The notes: generated from the letters alone by a model not told the origin. Positions 1-10,824 are shown, numbered from the stretch's first letter. The stretch: 64,000 nt of DNA from Rhodopirellula sp. P2 (GCF_028768465.1 NZ_CP118225.1:682001-746000); one strand, 5' to 3'. Numbers and translations: made by a program.

Positions 1-246
1 AACGCTCGAGCGTGGCTGGCACTGGCACGTTTGCGAGAAGCCAGCAACGACCCGGTTCAGGCATTGCAGAACTACCAGCGTGCTCTGGCTCTGGGAGGAG
101 GCGTTTTAGGCCCCAATGGAGCGATGGTCAGCGAACGTGTGGCTGCACTGAGTCGTCAAATCAACTCGACTCGCGACGCCGCGTCCTTCAATGCGGGCGG
201 CACCCAAATGGCCGCTCCCGCCGGATTTGGCTCGTCTCGCTATTGA
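1..246 (+). CDS. C-terminal fragment of a TPR-like protein (5' end outside window)
   Basis: The reading frame is open from the first base and ends at a TGA-less TAA/TGA-type stop at 244-246, so only the last 81 residues are visible. The segment around residues 10-30 (a WLALARL helix, then DPVQALQNYQRALALG) has the spacing of a tetratricopeptide helix pair. After it comes a Ser/Ala/Gly-rich tail ending in SSRY. This fits the end of a periplasmic or membrane-anchored TPR protein. The function cannot be told from the fragment. It lies 100 bases upstream of the glycyl-tRNA synthetase gene on the same strand. Confidence 0.6.
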   Translation, partial: NARAWLALARLREASNDPVQALQNYQRALALGGGVLGPNGAMVSERVAALSRQINSTRDAASFNAGGTQMAAPAGFGSSRY

Positions 247-346
247 ATGTCGCTGCGTCAGGACCAGTGGGATAGGCTAGCGAACGATTTTGAGGACAAT
301 GTAGGGTCGGATTTCCCTTCACTCCTCGATTGCCTGCCCGATTCTC

Positions 347-1966
<1,620 letters not shown>

Positions 1967-2022
1967 TTCGGTGGGGCGTCTGGATCGACGGATCCAGCGA
2001 CAATCAAATTTCTCGAACGATA

Positions 2023-2061
2023 AAAACTCCCTTTGGGTTCAATGAGCTCAAAGGGAGTTTT
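2023..2061. terminator. Bidirectional intrinsic terminator between glyQS and a GT2 gene
   Basis: A perfect 13-bp stem, AAAACTCCCTTTG at 2023-2035 paired with CAAAGGGAGTTTT at 2049-2061, encloses a 13-base loop. The A-run on one side and T-run on the other make it work in both directions. It sits between two convergent genes, glyQS (+) and the glycosyltransferase (-), exactly where a shared terminator is expected. Confidence 0.85.
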
Positions 2062-2086
2062 CGTTACAAGGCTGTGATTTTCGTAG

Positions 2087-3346
2087 TCAGGCGGCTCGGG
2101 CGATCGATTGCGTTTCGCGACTACGTTGCATGGCGGCTTTCCAACAAAGACTGCGGGAACGACTCCCGTCCAGGATTCCGGCGTAGTCATCCCCCAGCAC
2201 GCGATCGTAGGTCAACGCAGCAGTCAGCGCGTTGTTCTTGCCATCGATTTCCGCCGAGATCCGTTTGCGATGCATCATCGTGCGAAGTTTTTCTATCCGC
2301 TGGCTGTATTTTTTAATTTTGCCGGCGACGGCGACAGTTGTGTCCCCCGCTTCGGCGAGTTCCTTTTGGGTTCCTGTCTGTTCGGCGTATGCAGCGATGT
2401 TTTCTGCCAGCATTCGCTGGGTTTCGTAGTCGTCCGGCCGAGGCGAGTTGAGAACGTAGTGATACCAGGCACGGTAGTCAGGCTTCTCAATTTCGCGAGG
2501 TGAATTTGTGCGGATGGTTTCCAGGGTTGAGAAAAACGCGTGCGGTACCGTTAAGGTACAGCCGAGGACGTCGCATAACGGATCCTGTTTGGTCTCCTTT
2601 CGCCACAAATGAGCGGGTTGGCGTCGCGGATCCCCGGTTTTAAAGGAATGATGTGCTCCACCCGTGCTAGCGGGACTGTATCCGTTGAGTGTAAATGGGT
2701 GAGCTACATGCATAGCGTTTGCGTTTTGTAGAACCGCTTGATAAGTCACGTAGACATCCGGGTTGCTGCTCGCAAAGCAAACTCCTTCCGAAGTTTCGAT
2801 ACTGCGAAGGAAACGCCGCGAAATACACCCGTGGTAGATGGCAGGCTTGGGGCCCAATGCACCGAGATTGCAAGCCAGAAGTCGCTGTTTAGATTCGTCG
2901 CAGTCGATTTTCTCGATTTCGCCGTAGAGGCTATTTCGTTGAAATTTGACACTTCCCGTGTGTTTGCCGTATCCGGTGATGGGCCAGCCATACGTGGGCC
3001 GATCCCAGCTCAGAGCATCGGGAGTGTGTTGCTCTAGAATGCGACGAAGAAAGGGGAACTGATCTGCCAAGAAACAGTCATCGTCACCTATGTAGATCAC
3101 GTAGTCGCCGCTGCATTGCTGGAGCGAGAACTCGAAGTTCTGTCGCATGGAGACTCGTTCGCCAGTGTTGACGTACTTCAATCGAGAATCTTGGATGGAG
3201 GCAATGACTTCTTGCGTGGTGTCATTGCTAGCATTGTCGCTGACGATGATTTCGAACTGGTCGTCTTTGACTCGGAGGGCAGTTTGAATGGATTCCTTGA
3301 GATATTCAACTCGTTCTCGAGTCGGAATGATGAGGCTAATGATCAC
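2087..3346 (-). CDS. Glycosyltransferase family 2 (GT-A fold)
   Basis: Transfers a sugar from a nucleotide donor to an acceptor, probably in surface polysaccharide synthesis given the neighbouring nucleotide-sugar genes. The N-terminus ISLIIPTRERVEYLKESIQT, the SDNASNDTT segment (residues 37-44) and the metal-binding GDDD (87-90) are typical of GT2 enzymes. The 419-residue chain is longer than a bare GT2 domain; the C-terminal 200 residues carry no motif I recognise. The start is a GTG at 3346. Acceptor and donor cannot be predicted. It is divergent from rfbF across a 280-bp gap. Confidence 0.85.
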   Translation of the reverse strand: MIISLIIPTRERVEYLKESIQTALRVKDDQFEIIVSDNASNDTTQEVIASIQDSRLKYVNTGERVSMRQNFEFSLQQCSGDYVIYIGDDDCFLADQFPFLRRILEQHTPDALSWDRPTYGWPITGYGKHTGSVKFQRNSLYGEIEKIDCDESKQRLLACNLGALGPKPAIYHGCISRRFLRSIETSEGVCFASSNPDVYVTYQAVLQNANAMHVAHPFTLNGYSPASTGGAHHSFKTGDPRRQPAHLWRKETKQDPLCDVLGCTLTVPHAFFSTLETIRTNSPREIEKPDYRAWYHYVLNSPRPDDYETQRMLAENIAAYAEQTGTQKELAEAGDTTVAVAGKIKKYSQRIEKLRTMMHRKRISAEIDGKNNALTAALTYDRVLGDDYAGILDGSRSRSLCWKAAMQRSRETQSIARAA

Positions 3347-3626
3347 TTTGAACTCTCAATGATCGAGGAATATTCGGGAGCAACGCCTGCCCGATGAGTG
3401 TGGACACGACGCAAATCCGACCAAGCAAAGGCGTTGAGACGGAACAGATCTGACCTCATTAGCAACCCCGCGGGGGAGCGGTCAATGTCGAAGCGATGGC
3501 ACACGAAATTCGCCGCAGCAATTTCGGTATTGTTGGGAACTGCGAGGATCGCTAAGGTTTCACGCACATTCGAGTGCCCAAAGGCATGGGAACTCACTCG
3601 TGCTTCGATGACTAAAGGAATGGTCA
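3347..3626. other. Divergent intergenic region between GT2 gene and rfbF
   Basis: These 280 bases separate two divergent gene starts and so must hold promoters for both. No convincing -35/-10 pair or operator could be picked by eye. A minus-strand reading frame crosses it into rfbF but has no recognisable features and is not called. Confidence 0.4.
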
Positions 3627-4451
3627 ATGTCGATCGTATTGCTTGCCGGTGGACTCGGCACAAGGCTTCAGGAAGAAACCACCAGTCGCCCCAAACCCAT
3701 GGTCGAGATCGGAGGGCGCCCGATCTTGTGGCACATCATGAAGCACTTCGCCCATCATGGCCAAGACGAGTTCCATATCGCTTGTGGATACATGGGCGAC
3801 TTCATCAAGAACTACTTTCTCGATCAGTACAACCTTTCGGGCGATCTGTCGATCGATTTCGGCCGCAATGTGGTCGCCCGCAAAGAAACCGAGGCGGAGA
3901 ACTGGCGTGTCAATCTGTTCGACACGGGAATCGACACCCAAACCGGCGGTCGCCTGCTGCGATTGAAGTCTCGCTTGGATTCCGGAACCTTCATACTGAC
4001 CTACGGCGATGGTGTCAGCGATGTGAATGTGGCGGAGTTACTGGACTTCCATCGATCGCACGGCCGATTGGCAACCGTCACCGCCGTTCGACCTCCCGCG
4101 AGATTTGGCGGATTGATCATGAATGGCGACTTCGTCGATCACTTCACTGAAAAGCCTGTTTCGGGTGAGGGTTGGATCAACGGTGGGTTCTTGGTCCTCG
4201 AGCCAGGCATCTTTGACTACTTGTCATCCGATCGCGACAGCCTGGAAGCGGATGCGTTGGAGCGAGTAGCAGCGGATGGTCAATTGGCTGCGTACCGTCA
4301 CGACGGGTTCTGGCAGTGCATGGACACTCTCCGCGACAAGCACTATTTGCAGCGATTGTGGGATGAAGGTCGCGCACCATGGTGCACATGGGGAAGCGAT
4401 GTGCAAGAGCCTCGGTTGCGAATTGGGCCTACCAAAGCCAAGGCCGCCTAG
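3627..4451 (+). CDS. rfbF: Glucose-1-phosphate cytidylyltransferase
   Basis: Makes CDP-glucose from CTP and glucose 1-phosphate, the entry step to CDP-linked 3,6-dideoxy and branched sugars. The nucleotidyl-transferase signature LAGGLGTRLQ (residues 6-15) with SRPKPM (about 20-25) is intact, followed by the HIACGYMGDFIKNYFLDQ stretch typical of RfbF and a C-terminal FWQCMDTLRDK motif. The length, 274 aa, is slightly above the family norm near 257. rfbG follows 81 bases downstream on the same strand, the standard rfbF-rfbG order. Confidence 0.93.
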   Translation: MSIVLLAGGLGTRLQEETTSRPKPMVEIGGRPILWHIMKHFAHHGQDEFHIACGYMGDFIKNYFLDQYNLSGDLSIDFGRNVVARKETEAENWRVNLFDTGIDTQTGGRLLRLKSRLDSGTFILTYGDGVSDVNVAELLDFHRSHGRLATVTAVRPPARFGGLIMNGDFVDHFTEKPVSGEGWINGGFLVLEPGIFDYLSSDRDSLEADALERVAADGQLAAYRHDGFWQCMDTLRDKHYLQRLWDEGRAPWCTWGSDVQEPRLRIGPTKAKAA

Positions 4452-4532
4452 GTCCATTTTCTCGACGGGTTGTCCGTCCGCGAAGCCCCACGTCACCCCA
4501 CCCGCACCGACTTCAGTTTTCAAGAGCAGATC

Positions 4533-5594
4533 ATGGATGTTTCCAGCACCAGCAAAGCAACATTTCAAGCAAGTTTCTGGCGAGACCGTTCGGTCTTGGT
4601 GACCGGTGCGACCGGGTTGGTTGGCAGTTGGTTGGTGAAGCGACTGCTCGAAGCGGAAGCCGATGTCATTTGCCTGATCCGTGACTGGACGCCCAATGCC
4701 GAGATCGCCCGAAGTGGAGACCTCGATCGAGTGACCGTTGTTCGCGGAGACATCTGCGACCAAGAATGCTTGGAACGTGTTTTGGGTGAGCACGAGGTTT
4801 CGACCGTCATGCACTTGGCAGCCCAAACCATTGTTGGGATTGCCAACCGCAATCCGGTTTCAACCTTTGAAGCCAACATTGGCGGAACCTGGAAGTTGAT
4901 GGAAGCTTGCCGCCGCAGCCCCAAGGTGGAGCAAATTGTCGTGGCCTCATCCGACAAGGCGTACGGGGACGCGAAAGTGCTGCCCTACACCGAAGAAACA
5001 CCTCTGGCGGGAATGCACCCGTATGACGTCAGCAAGTCCTGTGGCGATTTGATCGCACAAACCTATGCGAACACTTACAACCTGCCGGTCTGCGTGACCC
5101 GCTGCGGCAACTTTTATGGTGGCGGCGATCTGAATTGGAACCGGATCATCCCGGGCACCATTCGATCCGTCTTGCGTGACGAGGCACCCGTCATCCGCTC
5201 CGACGGTTCGTTTGTACGCGACTACTTTTACGTGGAAGACGGCGCAGCCGCTTACATGCACCTAGCGGAGCAAATGGCTCAGCGACCCGAACTCAATGGC
5301 GAAGCCTTCAATCTCTCCACGGAGATTCAAGTCTCAGTCTTGGAATTGGTCGAACAGGTGCTTGAGTCGCTGGACTCATCGCTTCGCCCTGTTGTGTTAG
5401 GGGAAGCATCCAATGAAATCCAGCACCAATACTTAGACGCGAGCAAAGCTCGGAACTTGTTGAACTGGCAGCCTGATTTCGCTCTGACTGAAGGATTGAC
5501 CAGGACCATTGAGTGGTACGAAGACTACTTCCAAGGCAACTTGAAGTCACGATCCACGACGACCAAAGCTTTTTCAAGATCCGCAGTCGCGTAA
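4533..5594 (+). CDS. rfbG: CDP-glucose 4,6-dehydratase (SDR family)
   Basis: Converts CDP-glucose to CDP-4-keto-6-deoxyglucose using bound NAD+. The Rossmann glycine motif GATGLVG is at residues 25-31 and the SDR catalytic pair YDVSK at 164-168. The length of 353 aa from ATG 4533 matches the family. An in-frame TTG at 4470 would add 21 residues of non-conserved sequence, so ATG 4533 is preferred. The product is the substrate for the epimerase, C-methyltransferase and aminotransferase encoded by the convergent operon to the right (9041-10824). Confidence 0.93.
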   Translation: MDVSSTSKATFQASFWRDRSVLVTGATGLVGSWLVKRLLEAEADVICLIRDWTPNAEIARSGDLDRVTVVRGDICDQECLERVLGEHEVSTVMHLAAQTIVGIANRNPVSTFEANIGGTWKLMEACRRSPKVEQIVVASSDKAYGDAKVLPYTEETPLAGMHPYDVSKSCGDLIAQTYANTYNLPVCVTRCGNFYGGGDLNWNRIIPGTIRSVLRDEAPVIRSDGSFVRDYFYVEDGAAAYMHLAEQMAQRPELNGEAFNLSTEIQVSVLELVEQVLESLDSSLRPVVLGEASNEIQHQYLDASKARNLLNWQPDFALTEGLTRTIEWYEDYFQGNLKSRSTTTKAFSRSAVA

Positions 5595-5633
5595 AAGTGG
5601 TTCATTACCTGGTTTCGAAGATTCGGACCAAAT

Positions 5634-5656
5634 CACCATTCATCTTGGTGTTCTTT
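5634..5656. terminator. Weak candidate terminator between rfbG and the convergent operon
   Basis: CACCA (5634-5638) pairs with TGGTG (5646-5650) around a 7-base loop and is followed by TTCTTT on the plus strand. The stem is only five base pairs, so support is thin. The position between two convergent transcription units is the main argument. Confidence 0.3.
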
Positions 5657-5694
5657 AGTGAACAAGCGATCTGGTAATCCAACAAAATCAGCGT

Positions 5695-6471
5695 CTACTT
5701 TCGACGTAAATATCCACAAGGCGCGACAGAGATTTGCAGCTTGTGGTCGATCGATTTATCGATCGTGAAGTCGGGATTTTGCTCAACAAACTCCATGACG
5801 GCCGACTTTGGGCTGTTTCCAGGGCGCCATGGTCGATTGCCGAAGAAATCTTCTGGCATATCCTCCACAATGGTGTCGAACGCAACGCAATAACTTCCCG
5901 ATGTAACCAGAGGAGCGTAAGCGTTCAATTCCGCGAGGACGTGGTCATGAGTGTGGTTGCTGTCCAACAGCACAAGGACTCGATCGGTATCCTTCACTTT
6001 TGATTTGACCTGCTCGACGATCTCGTCAGCAACGCTGGACCCCTCAATCATATCGATTCGATTGGACATTGGATGGGATTCGATCGCTTCCTTGTTGTGC
6101 GACCGAATGTCGATATCAATTCCAACCACTCGGCGTTTTGGCAATTTCGGGTCGAGCACTTCACCATTCTCAATCGCATCGGTGTAGTCGAGAAGTGCCA
6201 ACATGGAAGCGCTGTAGATCAGCGACCCGCCGTGAGCGATTCCGGTTTCGATGATCACATCCGGTCGGCATTGCCAAATGAGTTCTTGGACTTGCCAAGT
6301 GTCATTGGGGAATTGGATTGCCGGGCGTCCAAGCCACTTGAAGTTGTACGCCCAGTTGTGACGAGTTATTTCACGGATCCAAATACGAGACAAGGCGCAA
6401 AGGTCAGCGTCTTTCCCCAAGGACTCGATATTGCGAGCAACTTCTTGTTCGAATTCTTCATGCGGATTCAT
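5695..6471 (-). CDS. CmcI-like (cephalosporin hydroxylase family) SAM-dependent methyltransferase
   Basis: Members of this Rossmann family are usually O-methyltransferases despite the historic 'cephalosporin hydroxylase' name; in polysaccharide clusters they modify sugars (known). Seen here: DVIIETGIAHGGS (about residues 71-83) as the SAM-binding loop, LVLLDSNHTHDHVLAEL as the acidic metal-site segment, and the late FDTIVEDMPEDFF stretch. The length of 258 aa fits. It is the last gene of a minus-strand operon and overlaps the end of the WbqC-like gene by 14 bases, which suggests translational coupling. The target hydroxyl is unknown. Confidence 0.8.
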   Translation of the reverse strand: MNPHEEFEQEVARNIESLGKDADLCALSRIWIREITRHNWAYNFKWLGRPAIQFPNDTWQVQELIWQCRPDVIIETGIAHGGSLIYSASMLALLDYTDAIENGEVLDPKLPKRRVVGIDIDIRSHNKEAIESHPMSNRIDMIEGSSVADEIVEQVKSKVKDTDRVLVLLDSNHTHDHVLAELNAYAPLVTSGSYCVAFDTIVEDMPEDFFGNRPWRPGNSPKSAVMEFVEQNPDFTIDKSIDHKLQISVAPCGYLRRK

Positions 6472-7183
6472 CGGTGAACTCTTTCCAGTGAGTGGTGTTC
6501 GAGCAGATATGCGTGGTGCCTTCTCGGCCGCAATTGGCGACGAGATCCAGTCCGGTCACAAACGGAGTGAAGTCACCATATTGTTGCGGATAAGCCTGAC
6601 ATTGATAATCCATGAAGCGAACTTCAATGCTGTTGGCTTCGAAGAGGCCAAAATCCATGTAGTTTTTAGCACCGTGGCCAGTGATGTATACGCTACCGTT
6701 GAGTTTCTGTGTGAGCTCCAGCACTCGCTGAGAACCGCCCCCAGCAGTGCCCAAGGTATCGGAGTGCACGAATTCTGTCCCTTTGTCGAGACCGAAGTAC
6801 TTTGCTAGGTACAAAATCGATGCTCGAGACAGCTCTCCAATCGTTTGCGGAGACTCATCAAAGGTAGCTTTCATGAGTTCGACAGCATCGTGGTGGAATG
6901 GGCATTGTTTGAGGGCGTCTGCAACAAGCTTCAGATGTTTGGCCTGCCAATTTTGAGACAAATCGATCTGCACTTCGTCGATCAACTGTCCAAGGCGATG
7001 GCCTTTCAATGGGACTGTCATCCATCGAACGCCACTCGCTGTTTTTATTTGCACTCGGTTGCTAAAGGAGCCACGAGTGTATTGCACATCGTCGTAATGC
7101 ACGAACGCATCCGCCAGCCGGACTTGCTCCAGAAGGCCGACCCAAGGGAAATACATCGATTGCGAAATGACAACTGTTCGCAT
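6458..7183 (-). CDS. WbqC-like protein
   Basis: The WbqC family is common in O-antigen and lipopolysaccharide clusters, often beside aminotransferases and formyl- or acetyltransferases of amino sugars; its reaction is not firmly established (known). Visible family marks are the N-terminal ISQSMYFPWVGLLEQVRLAD, the HYDDVQYTRGSFSNRVQIKT segment (about residues 29-48) and TVPLKGHRLGQLIDEV. The length of 241 aa matches the family. It starts one base downstream of the formyltransferase stop (7185), so both belong to one operon. Confidence 0.85.
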   Translation of the reverse strand: MRTVVISQSMYFPWVGLLEQVRLADAFVHYDDVQYTRGSFSNRVQIKTASGVRWMTVPLKGHRLGQLIDEVQIDLSQNWQAKHLKLVADALKQCPFHHDAVELMKATFDESPQTIGELSRASILYLAKYFGLDKGTEFVHSDTLGTAGGGSQRVLELTQKLNGSVYITGHGAKNYMDFGLFEANSIEVRFMDYQCQAYPQQYGDFTPFVTGLDLVANCGREGTTHICSNTTHWKEFTDESA

Positions 7184-7184
7184 G

Positions 7185-7853
7185 CTAGCTATCAGGAAGG
7201 GTCAAAGAACAAAGTGCGTTGAATCGTTCAAGCACTGAAGGGTTCGCCAATGTGTGGCTTGTGCAGTCTATCAATTTGAGGTTGCACTCGACACCGCTTC
7301 TCGTTTGAACGTTGCTGAGCAGATCAAACCAAACGAGGTTAAGATAGGTTTTCTGGAGGTAGCTAATTGTCTGCACTCGTCCCAAGCCGTGTGCCCCCGT
7401 GAGATGACTACAAACTTGTGCCTCAATCGGTCCCGTGTCCACACCTTCGTCGATCCGATGAAGCGTGCTGCCGACCATTCTTACACCGTGCCGATAGGCC
7501 TGTTCCACCGCATTCATCCCTGGGAATGATGGTAGCAACGAAGGGTGGATGTTGAAAACCTGGATGCCTGCTGCCTCAAATTCAGCCGCCTGAAGCAGTC
7601 GGTCGTAAAAAAGAATGACATGCCGAATTCCAACACCGAGGAAATGCTCCGCGCACCGAGACGAGAATGACTGACGATTCGTGTAGGCGATTCTAGTCCA
7701 CGGAACCGATTGCTCCGTGCAGCGGTCAGATAGCCCACACGCTCGGTTGACAACGACCGTCGCACTGACGTCAGTCTGACTCCTTTCCATGCAGTCCAAT
7801 GCCGAGAAGAAAGAACTTCCTCCTGCCGACCCAATCATTCCGAAACGCAGCAT
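7185..7853 (-). CDS. PurN/Fmt-like formyltransferase, probably for a nucleotide-linked amino sugar
   Basis: Transfers a formyl group from 10-formyl-tetrahydrofolate to an amine. The catalytic triad of the formyltransferase fold is present: N101 and H103 in FNIHPSLLPSFPG and D139 in HRIDEGVDTGPI. At 222 aa it is a bare catalytic domain, without the C-terminal OB domain of methionyl-tRNA formyltransferase. It lies directly after a DegT-type aminotransferase. I infer that the substrate is the amino sugar made by that enzyme, as in N-formylated perosamine or Qui4NFo pathways; the exact sugar is unproven. Confidence 0.8.
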   Translation of the reverse strand: MLRFGMIGSAGGSSFFSALDCMERSQTDVSATVVVNRACGLSDRCTEQSVPWTRIAYTNRQSFSSRCAEHFLGVGIRHVILFYDRLLQAAEFEAAGIQVFNIHPSLLPSFPGMNAVEQAYRHGVRMVGSTLHRIDEGVDTGPIEAQVCSHLTGAHGLGRVQTISYLQKTYLNLVWFDLLSNVQTRSGVECNLKLIDCTSHTLANPSVLERFNALCSLTLPDS

Positions 7854-7928
7854 AATTCTTTATTAAAATGATCGTGGATAGGAGGATGAATAGCTGGGTG
7901 CTCTATCCTTGCGGAGTCGCTGACAGTT

Positions 7929-9041
7929 TCAGGCACCAGCATGTAGGTTTCGGACAATCGATGCGACACGCTGGATGTCAGCGAGCTCAATATCGTGATA
8001 GCTGGGAAGGTTGAAGGAGCGTTTCGGCAGGTCGTATGAGTTGACGTTCTGGGGTTGATTCTCGAAGAAATCGAGGCTGCTAAGGGGATGAAAAAACACT
8101 CTAGCATCAACGTTCTCGGCGCGGAATCGTTCGGCGAGCAGTTCGCTGGTGATGCCTGATTCCGGAGTGCAGACGATGGATGGCATCCAGGCTCCATTGA
8201 CCGTGCCTTCGTCCTCGGGGTTCAGCGAGATCCAGTCCAAGTCCGATAGTTCGGTCCGGTACGCGGACATGATTTCGCGTTTGCGACTGATGAGCGAATC
8301 AATGCGTTCCATTTGTGCGCATCCGATTGCCGCTTGAATGTTTGACATCTTGTATTTGAAGCCGACCATGTCAGGCCAAAACTGCTTGGTCTGCGAGCGA
8401 GAACGCCCGTGATTGGAAAGCGTCAACACTGTCTCGTACAAGTCAGCATCGTTGGTCACAAACATACCGCCCTCACCAGTGGTCAGTGTTTTCGTCCCAT
8501 GAAACGAAAACGTTCCAAAATGCCCAATGCTTCCTGCTCGGCGGCCACGGTGTTGCGAACCAATTGCCTCGGCCGAGTCTTCGATGATGGGGAGGTTCTT
8601 GCGTTTCCCCAAATCACACAAAGACTGCATATCGCAAACGTTGCCGTACAAATGCACAGCGACAATTGCTTTCGTCTTGCTGGTGATTGCACCCTCTGCC
8701 TTTTCAGGGTCGATGCACCAAGAGTCTTTCAAAACATCGACAAAGACTGGTGTTGCCCCCAAGTGAACGATCGGTGCGACAGTGGCGATCCAATTGGTGT
8801 CGGCAAGGATCACTTCGTCGCCTGGTCCAATTCCCAGTGCCGCCAGTCCCATGTGGATCGCCCCGGTGCAACTGGACGTCGCAATGGCGTAGTCCACACC
8901 GAGATGTTCTCGGAACGCCTGTTCGAAGCGACTGATGTATCCGTAGCACTTCGCGCCCCAGCCGTTCTCGGCTGCGTCTGTCGCGTATCGCACCTCGAGA
9001 TCTGTGATGGATGGTTTGGTGTAGTGGATCCTAGGTTTCAT
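7929..9041 (-). CDS. DegT/DnrJ/EryC1/StrS-family PLP-dependent sugar aminotransferase
   Basis: Transfers an amino group to a keto-deoxysugar nucleotide. The PLP-binding lysine is K184 in SFHGTKTLTTGEGG, and the aspartate contacting the pyridine nitrogen is D155 in IIEDSAEAIGS. SSCTGAIHMGLAALGIGPGDEVI and MSNIQAAIGCAQMERID are typical of perosamine-synthase-like members. Length is 370 aa. The start is ATG 9041, inside a TCAT (ATGA on the coding strand) overlap with the stop of the upstream methyltransferase. An in-frame start 93 bases earlier would add a non-conserved tail. The substrate is presumably a 4-keto-6-deoxy sugar from the rfbF/rfbG pathway (inference). Confidence 0.92.
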   Translation of the reverse strand: MKPRIHYTKPSITDLEVRYATDAAENGWGAKCYGYISRFEQAFREHLGVDYAIATSSCTGAIHMGLAALGIGPGDEVILADTNWIATVAPIVHLGATPVFVDVLKDSWCIDPEKAEGAITSKTKAIVAVHLYGNVCDMQSLCDLGKRKNLPIIEDSAEAIGSQHRGRRAGSIGHFGTFSFHGTKTLTTGEGGMFVTNDADLYETVLTLSNHGRSRSQTKQFWPDMVGFKYKMSNIQAAIGCAQMERIDSLISRKREIMSAYRTELSDLDWISLNPEDEGTVNGAWMPSIVCTPESGITSELLAERFRAENVDARVFFHPLSSLDFFENQPQNVNSYDLPKRSFNLPSYHDIELADIQRVASIVRNLHAGA

Positions 9042-10264
9042 ATGATCCTCAGGTTCGGGATGGCGCTCACTAATTGGGCGTTCCACTGCCGCGTGTAGTC
9101 GAGTTGTATTGCGATTTCGTCGATGAGGTTCCAAGGAAGGACGACGATGTAGTCGGGTTTGGTTGAACGCAATTTATCTTCATCGACAATTGGAATTCGG
9201 CTGCCAGGCATGAACTTGCCTTGCTTTGCAGGATTGCGGTCGACAACAAACTGGATCAAGTCGGGGCGAATGCCGGCATAGTTCAGCAACGTGTTCCCTT
9301 TGGCTGCAGCGCCGTAGGCCGCCACACTTTTGTTTGCCTTTTTGGCATCAATGAGGAAACGAATGAACTCGTCTTTGACCTGATTGGTTTTCTGTTGAAA
9401 TCCGAGATAGAAATTGGCCGTGGCGAGCCCAAGCTTTGCTTCTGTTTCAAGCTGTTCATCGACCGCAGGACCTTTTGCTCGTTGTCCCGTGTCTGCACGC
9501 TGGGCGAACACACGCAGGCTGCCTCCATGTGTGCTGAGTTGCTGAACATCAAACACGCTCAGGCCATTGGATTCGAACACCGATTGCACGGCAGTCAGTG
9601 AGAGGTAGGAAAAGTGTTCGTGATAGATCGTGTCGAATTGACTTTCCTGTACCAGCTTTACCAAGTGCGGGAATTCGAAGGTCGCGACGCCATCGTCCTT
9701 GAGAAGGATGCTGAAGCCACGCACAAAGTCGTTGATATCGGGGACATGTGCGAGAACATTGTTCGCCGCGGTGAGGTCCGCTCGCTTGTTTTGTCCAGCA
9801 AGTTCTGTCGCGAGTTCAACACCAAAAAAGCGCTCGACGACTTCTATCCCTTTTTCACGAGCGGCCTGGGCAGTGCTCGCCGTGGGCTCGACGCCGAGAC
9901 AGGGGACACCAGCCGCTTGAACGTACTGAAGCAGGTAACCGTCATTGGCGGCGACCTCGACAACACGACTGTTCTGGTTGAGCGAGAACCGCTCAATCAT
10001 CTCGTGAACATACTTTTCGCTGTGCGCCAGCCAGCTGGTTGAGAAACCACTGAAATACGCGTACTGGGAATCAAACAGCTCTTCTGCATTGGAGAAGTCT
10101 TCGGTTTGAACCAACCAACATTGATCACATACCAAGACACGCAACGGAAACCACTTTTCCGGCGATAGCAGTGATTCCTTCGTGAGATAGGCGTTGGATG
10201 GCGGGGCGCTGCCCAAGTCGACAAACGAAAGCGTCAGCGGATGATGGCAATGTCGGCATTTCAT
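9038..10264 (-). CDS. TylC/CloU-type sugar C-methyltransferase
   Basis: SAM-dependent C-methylation of a keto-sugar nucleotide, giving a branched sugar. The three expected parts are present. A zinc knuckle is formed by C3, C6, C46 and C49 (CRHC and CDQC). The SAM loop is EVAANDG at residues 103-109. The catalytic YHEHFSYLS region has H215 and H217. A C-terminal Methyltransf_14-like half includes YGAAAKGNTLLNYAG. The length of 408 aa is typical. It overlaps the epimerase gene upstream and the aminotransferase gene downstream by four bases each (ATGA), so all three are translationally coupled. Confidence 0.92.
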   Translation of the reverse strand: MKCRHCHHPLTLSFVDLGSAPPSNAYLTKESLLSPEKWFPLRVLVCDQCWLVQTEDFSNAEELFDSQYAYFSGFSTSWLAHSEKYVHEMIERFSLNQNSRVVEVAANDGYLLQYVQAAGVPCLGVEPTASTAQAAREKGIEVVERFFGVELATELAGQNKRADLTAANNVLAHVPDINDFVRGFSILLKDDGVATFEFPHLVKLVQESQFDTIYHEHFSYLSLTAVQSVFESNGLSVFDVQQLSTHGGSLRVFAQRADTGQRAKGPAVDEQLETEAKLGLATANFYLGFQQKTNQVKDEFIRFLIDAKKANKSVAAYGAAAKGNTLLNYAGIRPDLIQFVVDRNPAKQGKFMPGSRIPIVDEDKLRSTKPDYIVVLPWNLIDEIAIQLDYTRQWNAQLVSAIPNLRII

Positions 10265-10824
10265 AGTTGGATTCCGTTGAAACCATCGTCAAGTTTCGGA
10301 AGGCGGTTGTCGCGGTCAGAGCGTTGGGCCAATTCCAGCGGCCAATCAATGGCCAAGTCTGGGTCCGTCGCATCGAGACCTGCTTCTGATTCTGCGTGGT
10401 AAAACGCGGTGTGCAGATACAGCAATTCACAGTCATCGGTCAGAGTTTGAAACCCGTGAGCGAATCCTTCCGGAATGAAGAATGTAAGATGATTGGATTC
10501 GCTGAGTGTGACTCCGTGCCACTGCAAATACGTTTCTGAGTCAGGACGCAAATCGACGGCAACATCAAAAATCTCACCGCGTAGGCAGCTGATGATCTTC
10601 TTTTCGCAATGAGGCGGCTGTTGAAAATGCATTCCCCGAACGGTGCCGCGTTGCTGAGTGAGCGTCCGGTTGATTTGGACGATCGTGGAACCATTGAGTA
10701 GCTCTTCAAGGTCCGCATTGCAATGCATTCGTTCCAGGAAACCACGGTGATCACCGATCGGCTTTCGCTCAAGAACATTCAAGTCTTCGAGTGGCGTCGT
10801 GTGAATCTGAAAGCGATTGGTCAT
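10261..10824 (-). CDS. rfbC: dTDP-4-dehydrorhamnose 3,5-epimerase-family sugar epimerase
   Basis: Cupin-fold epimerase acting on 4-keto-6-deoxy sugar nucleotides. The catalytic base region VRGMHFQ (H66) and the barrel segments GEIFDVAVDLR and FIPEGFAHGFQTLTDDCELLYLHT are clear. From ATG 10824 the protein has 187 aa, the standard length; an in-frame ATG at 10842 would add six residues. No rmlA, rmlB or rmlD lies in the window, whereas rfbF and rfbG do. I therefore infer that the substrate is a CDP-linked keto sugar rather than dTDP-4-keto-rhamnose. It is the first gene of the minus-strand operon. Confidence 0.88.
   Translation of the reverse strand: MTNRFQIHTTPLEDLNVLERKPIGDHRGFLERMHCNADLEELLNGSTIVQINRTLTQQRGTVRGMHFQQPPHCEKKIISCLRGEIFDVAVDLRPDSETYLQWHGVTLSESNHLTFFIPEGFAHGFQTLTDDCELLYLHTAFYHAESEAGLDATDPDLAIDWPLELAQRSDRDNRLPKLDDGFNGIQL

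Noticed and set aside
3343-3663. 106-codon minus-strand frame between GT2 and rfbF
   Set aside because: It overlaps the rfbF start, has no motif and the GT2 gene explains the strand use to its left.
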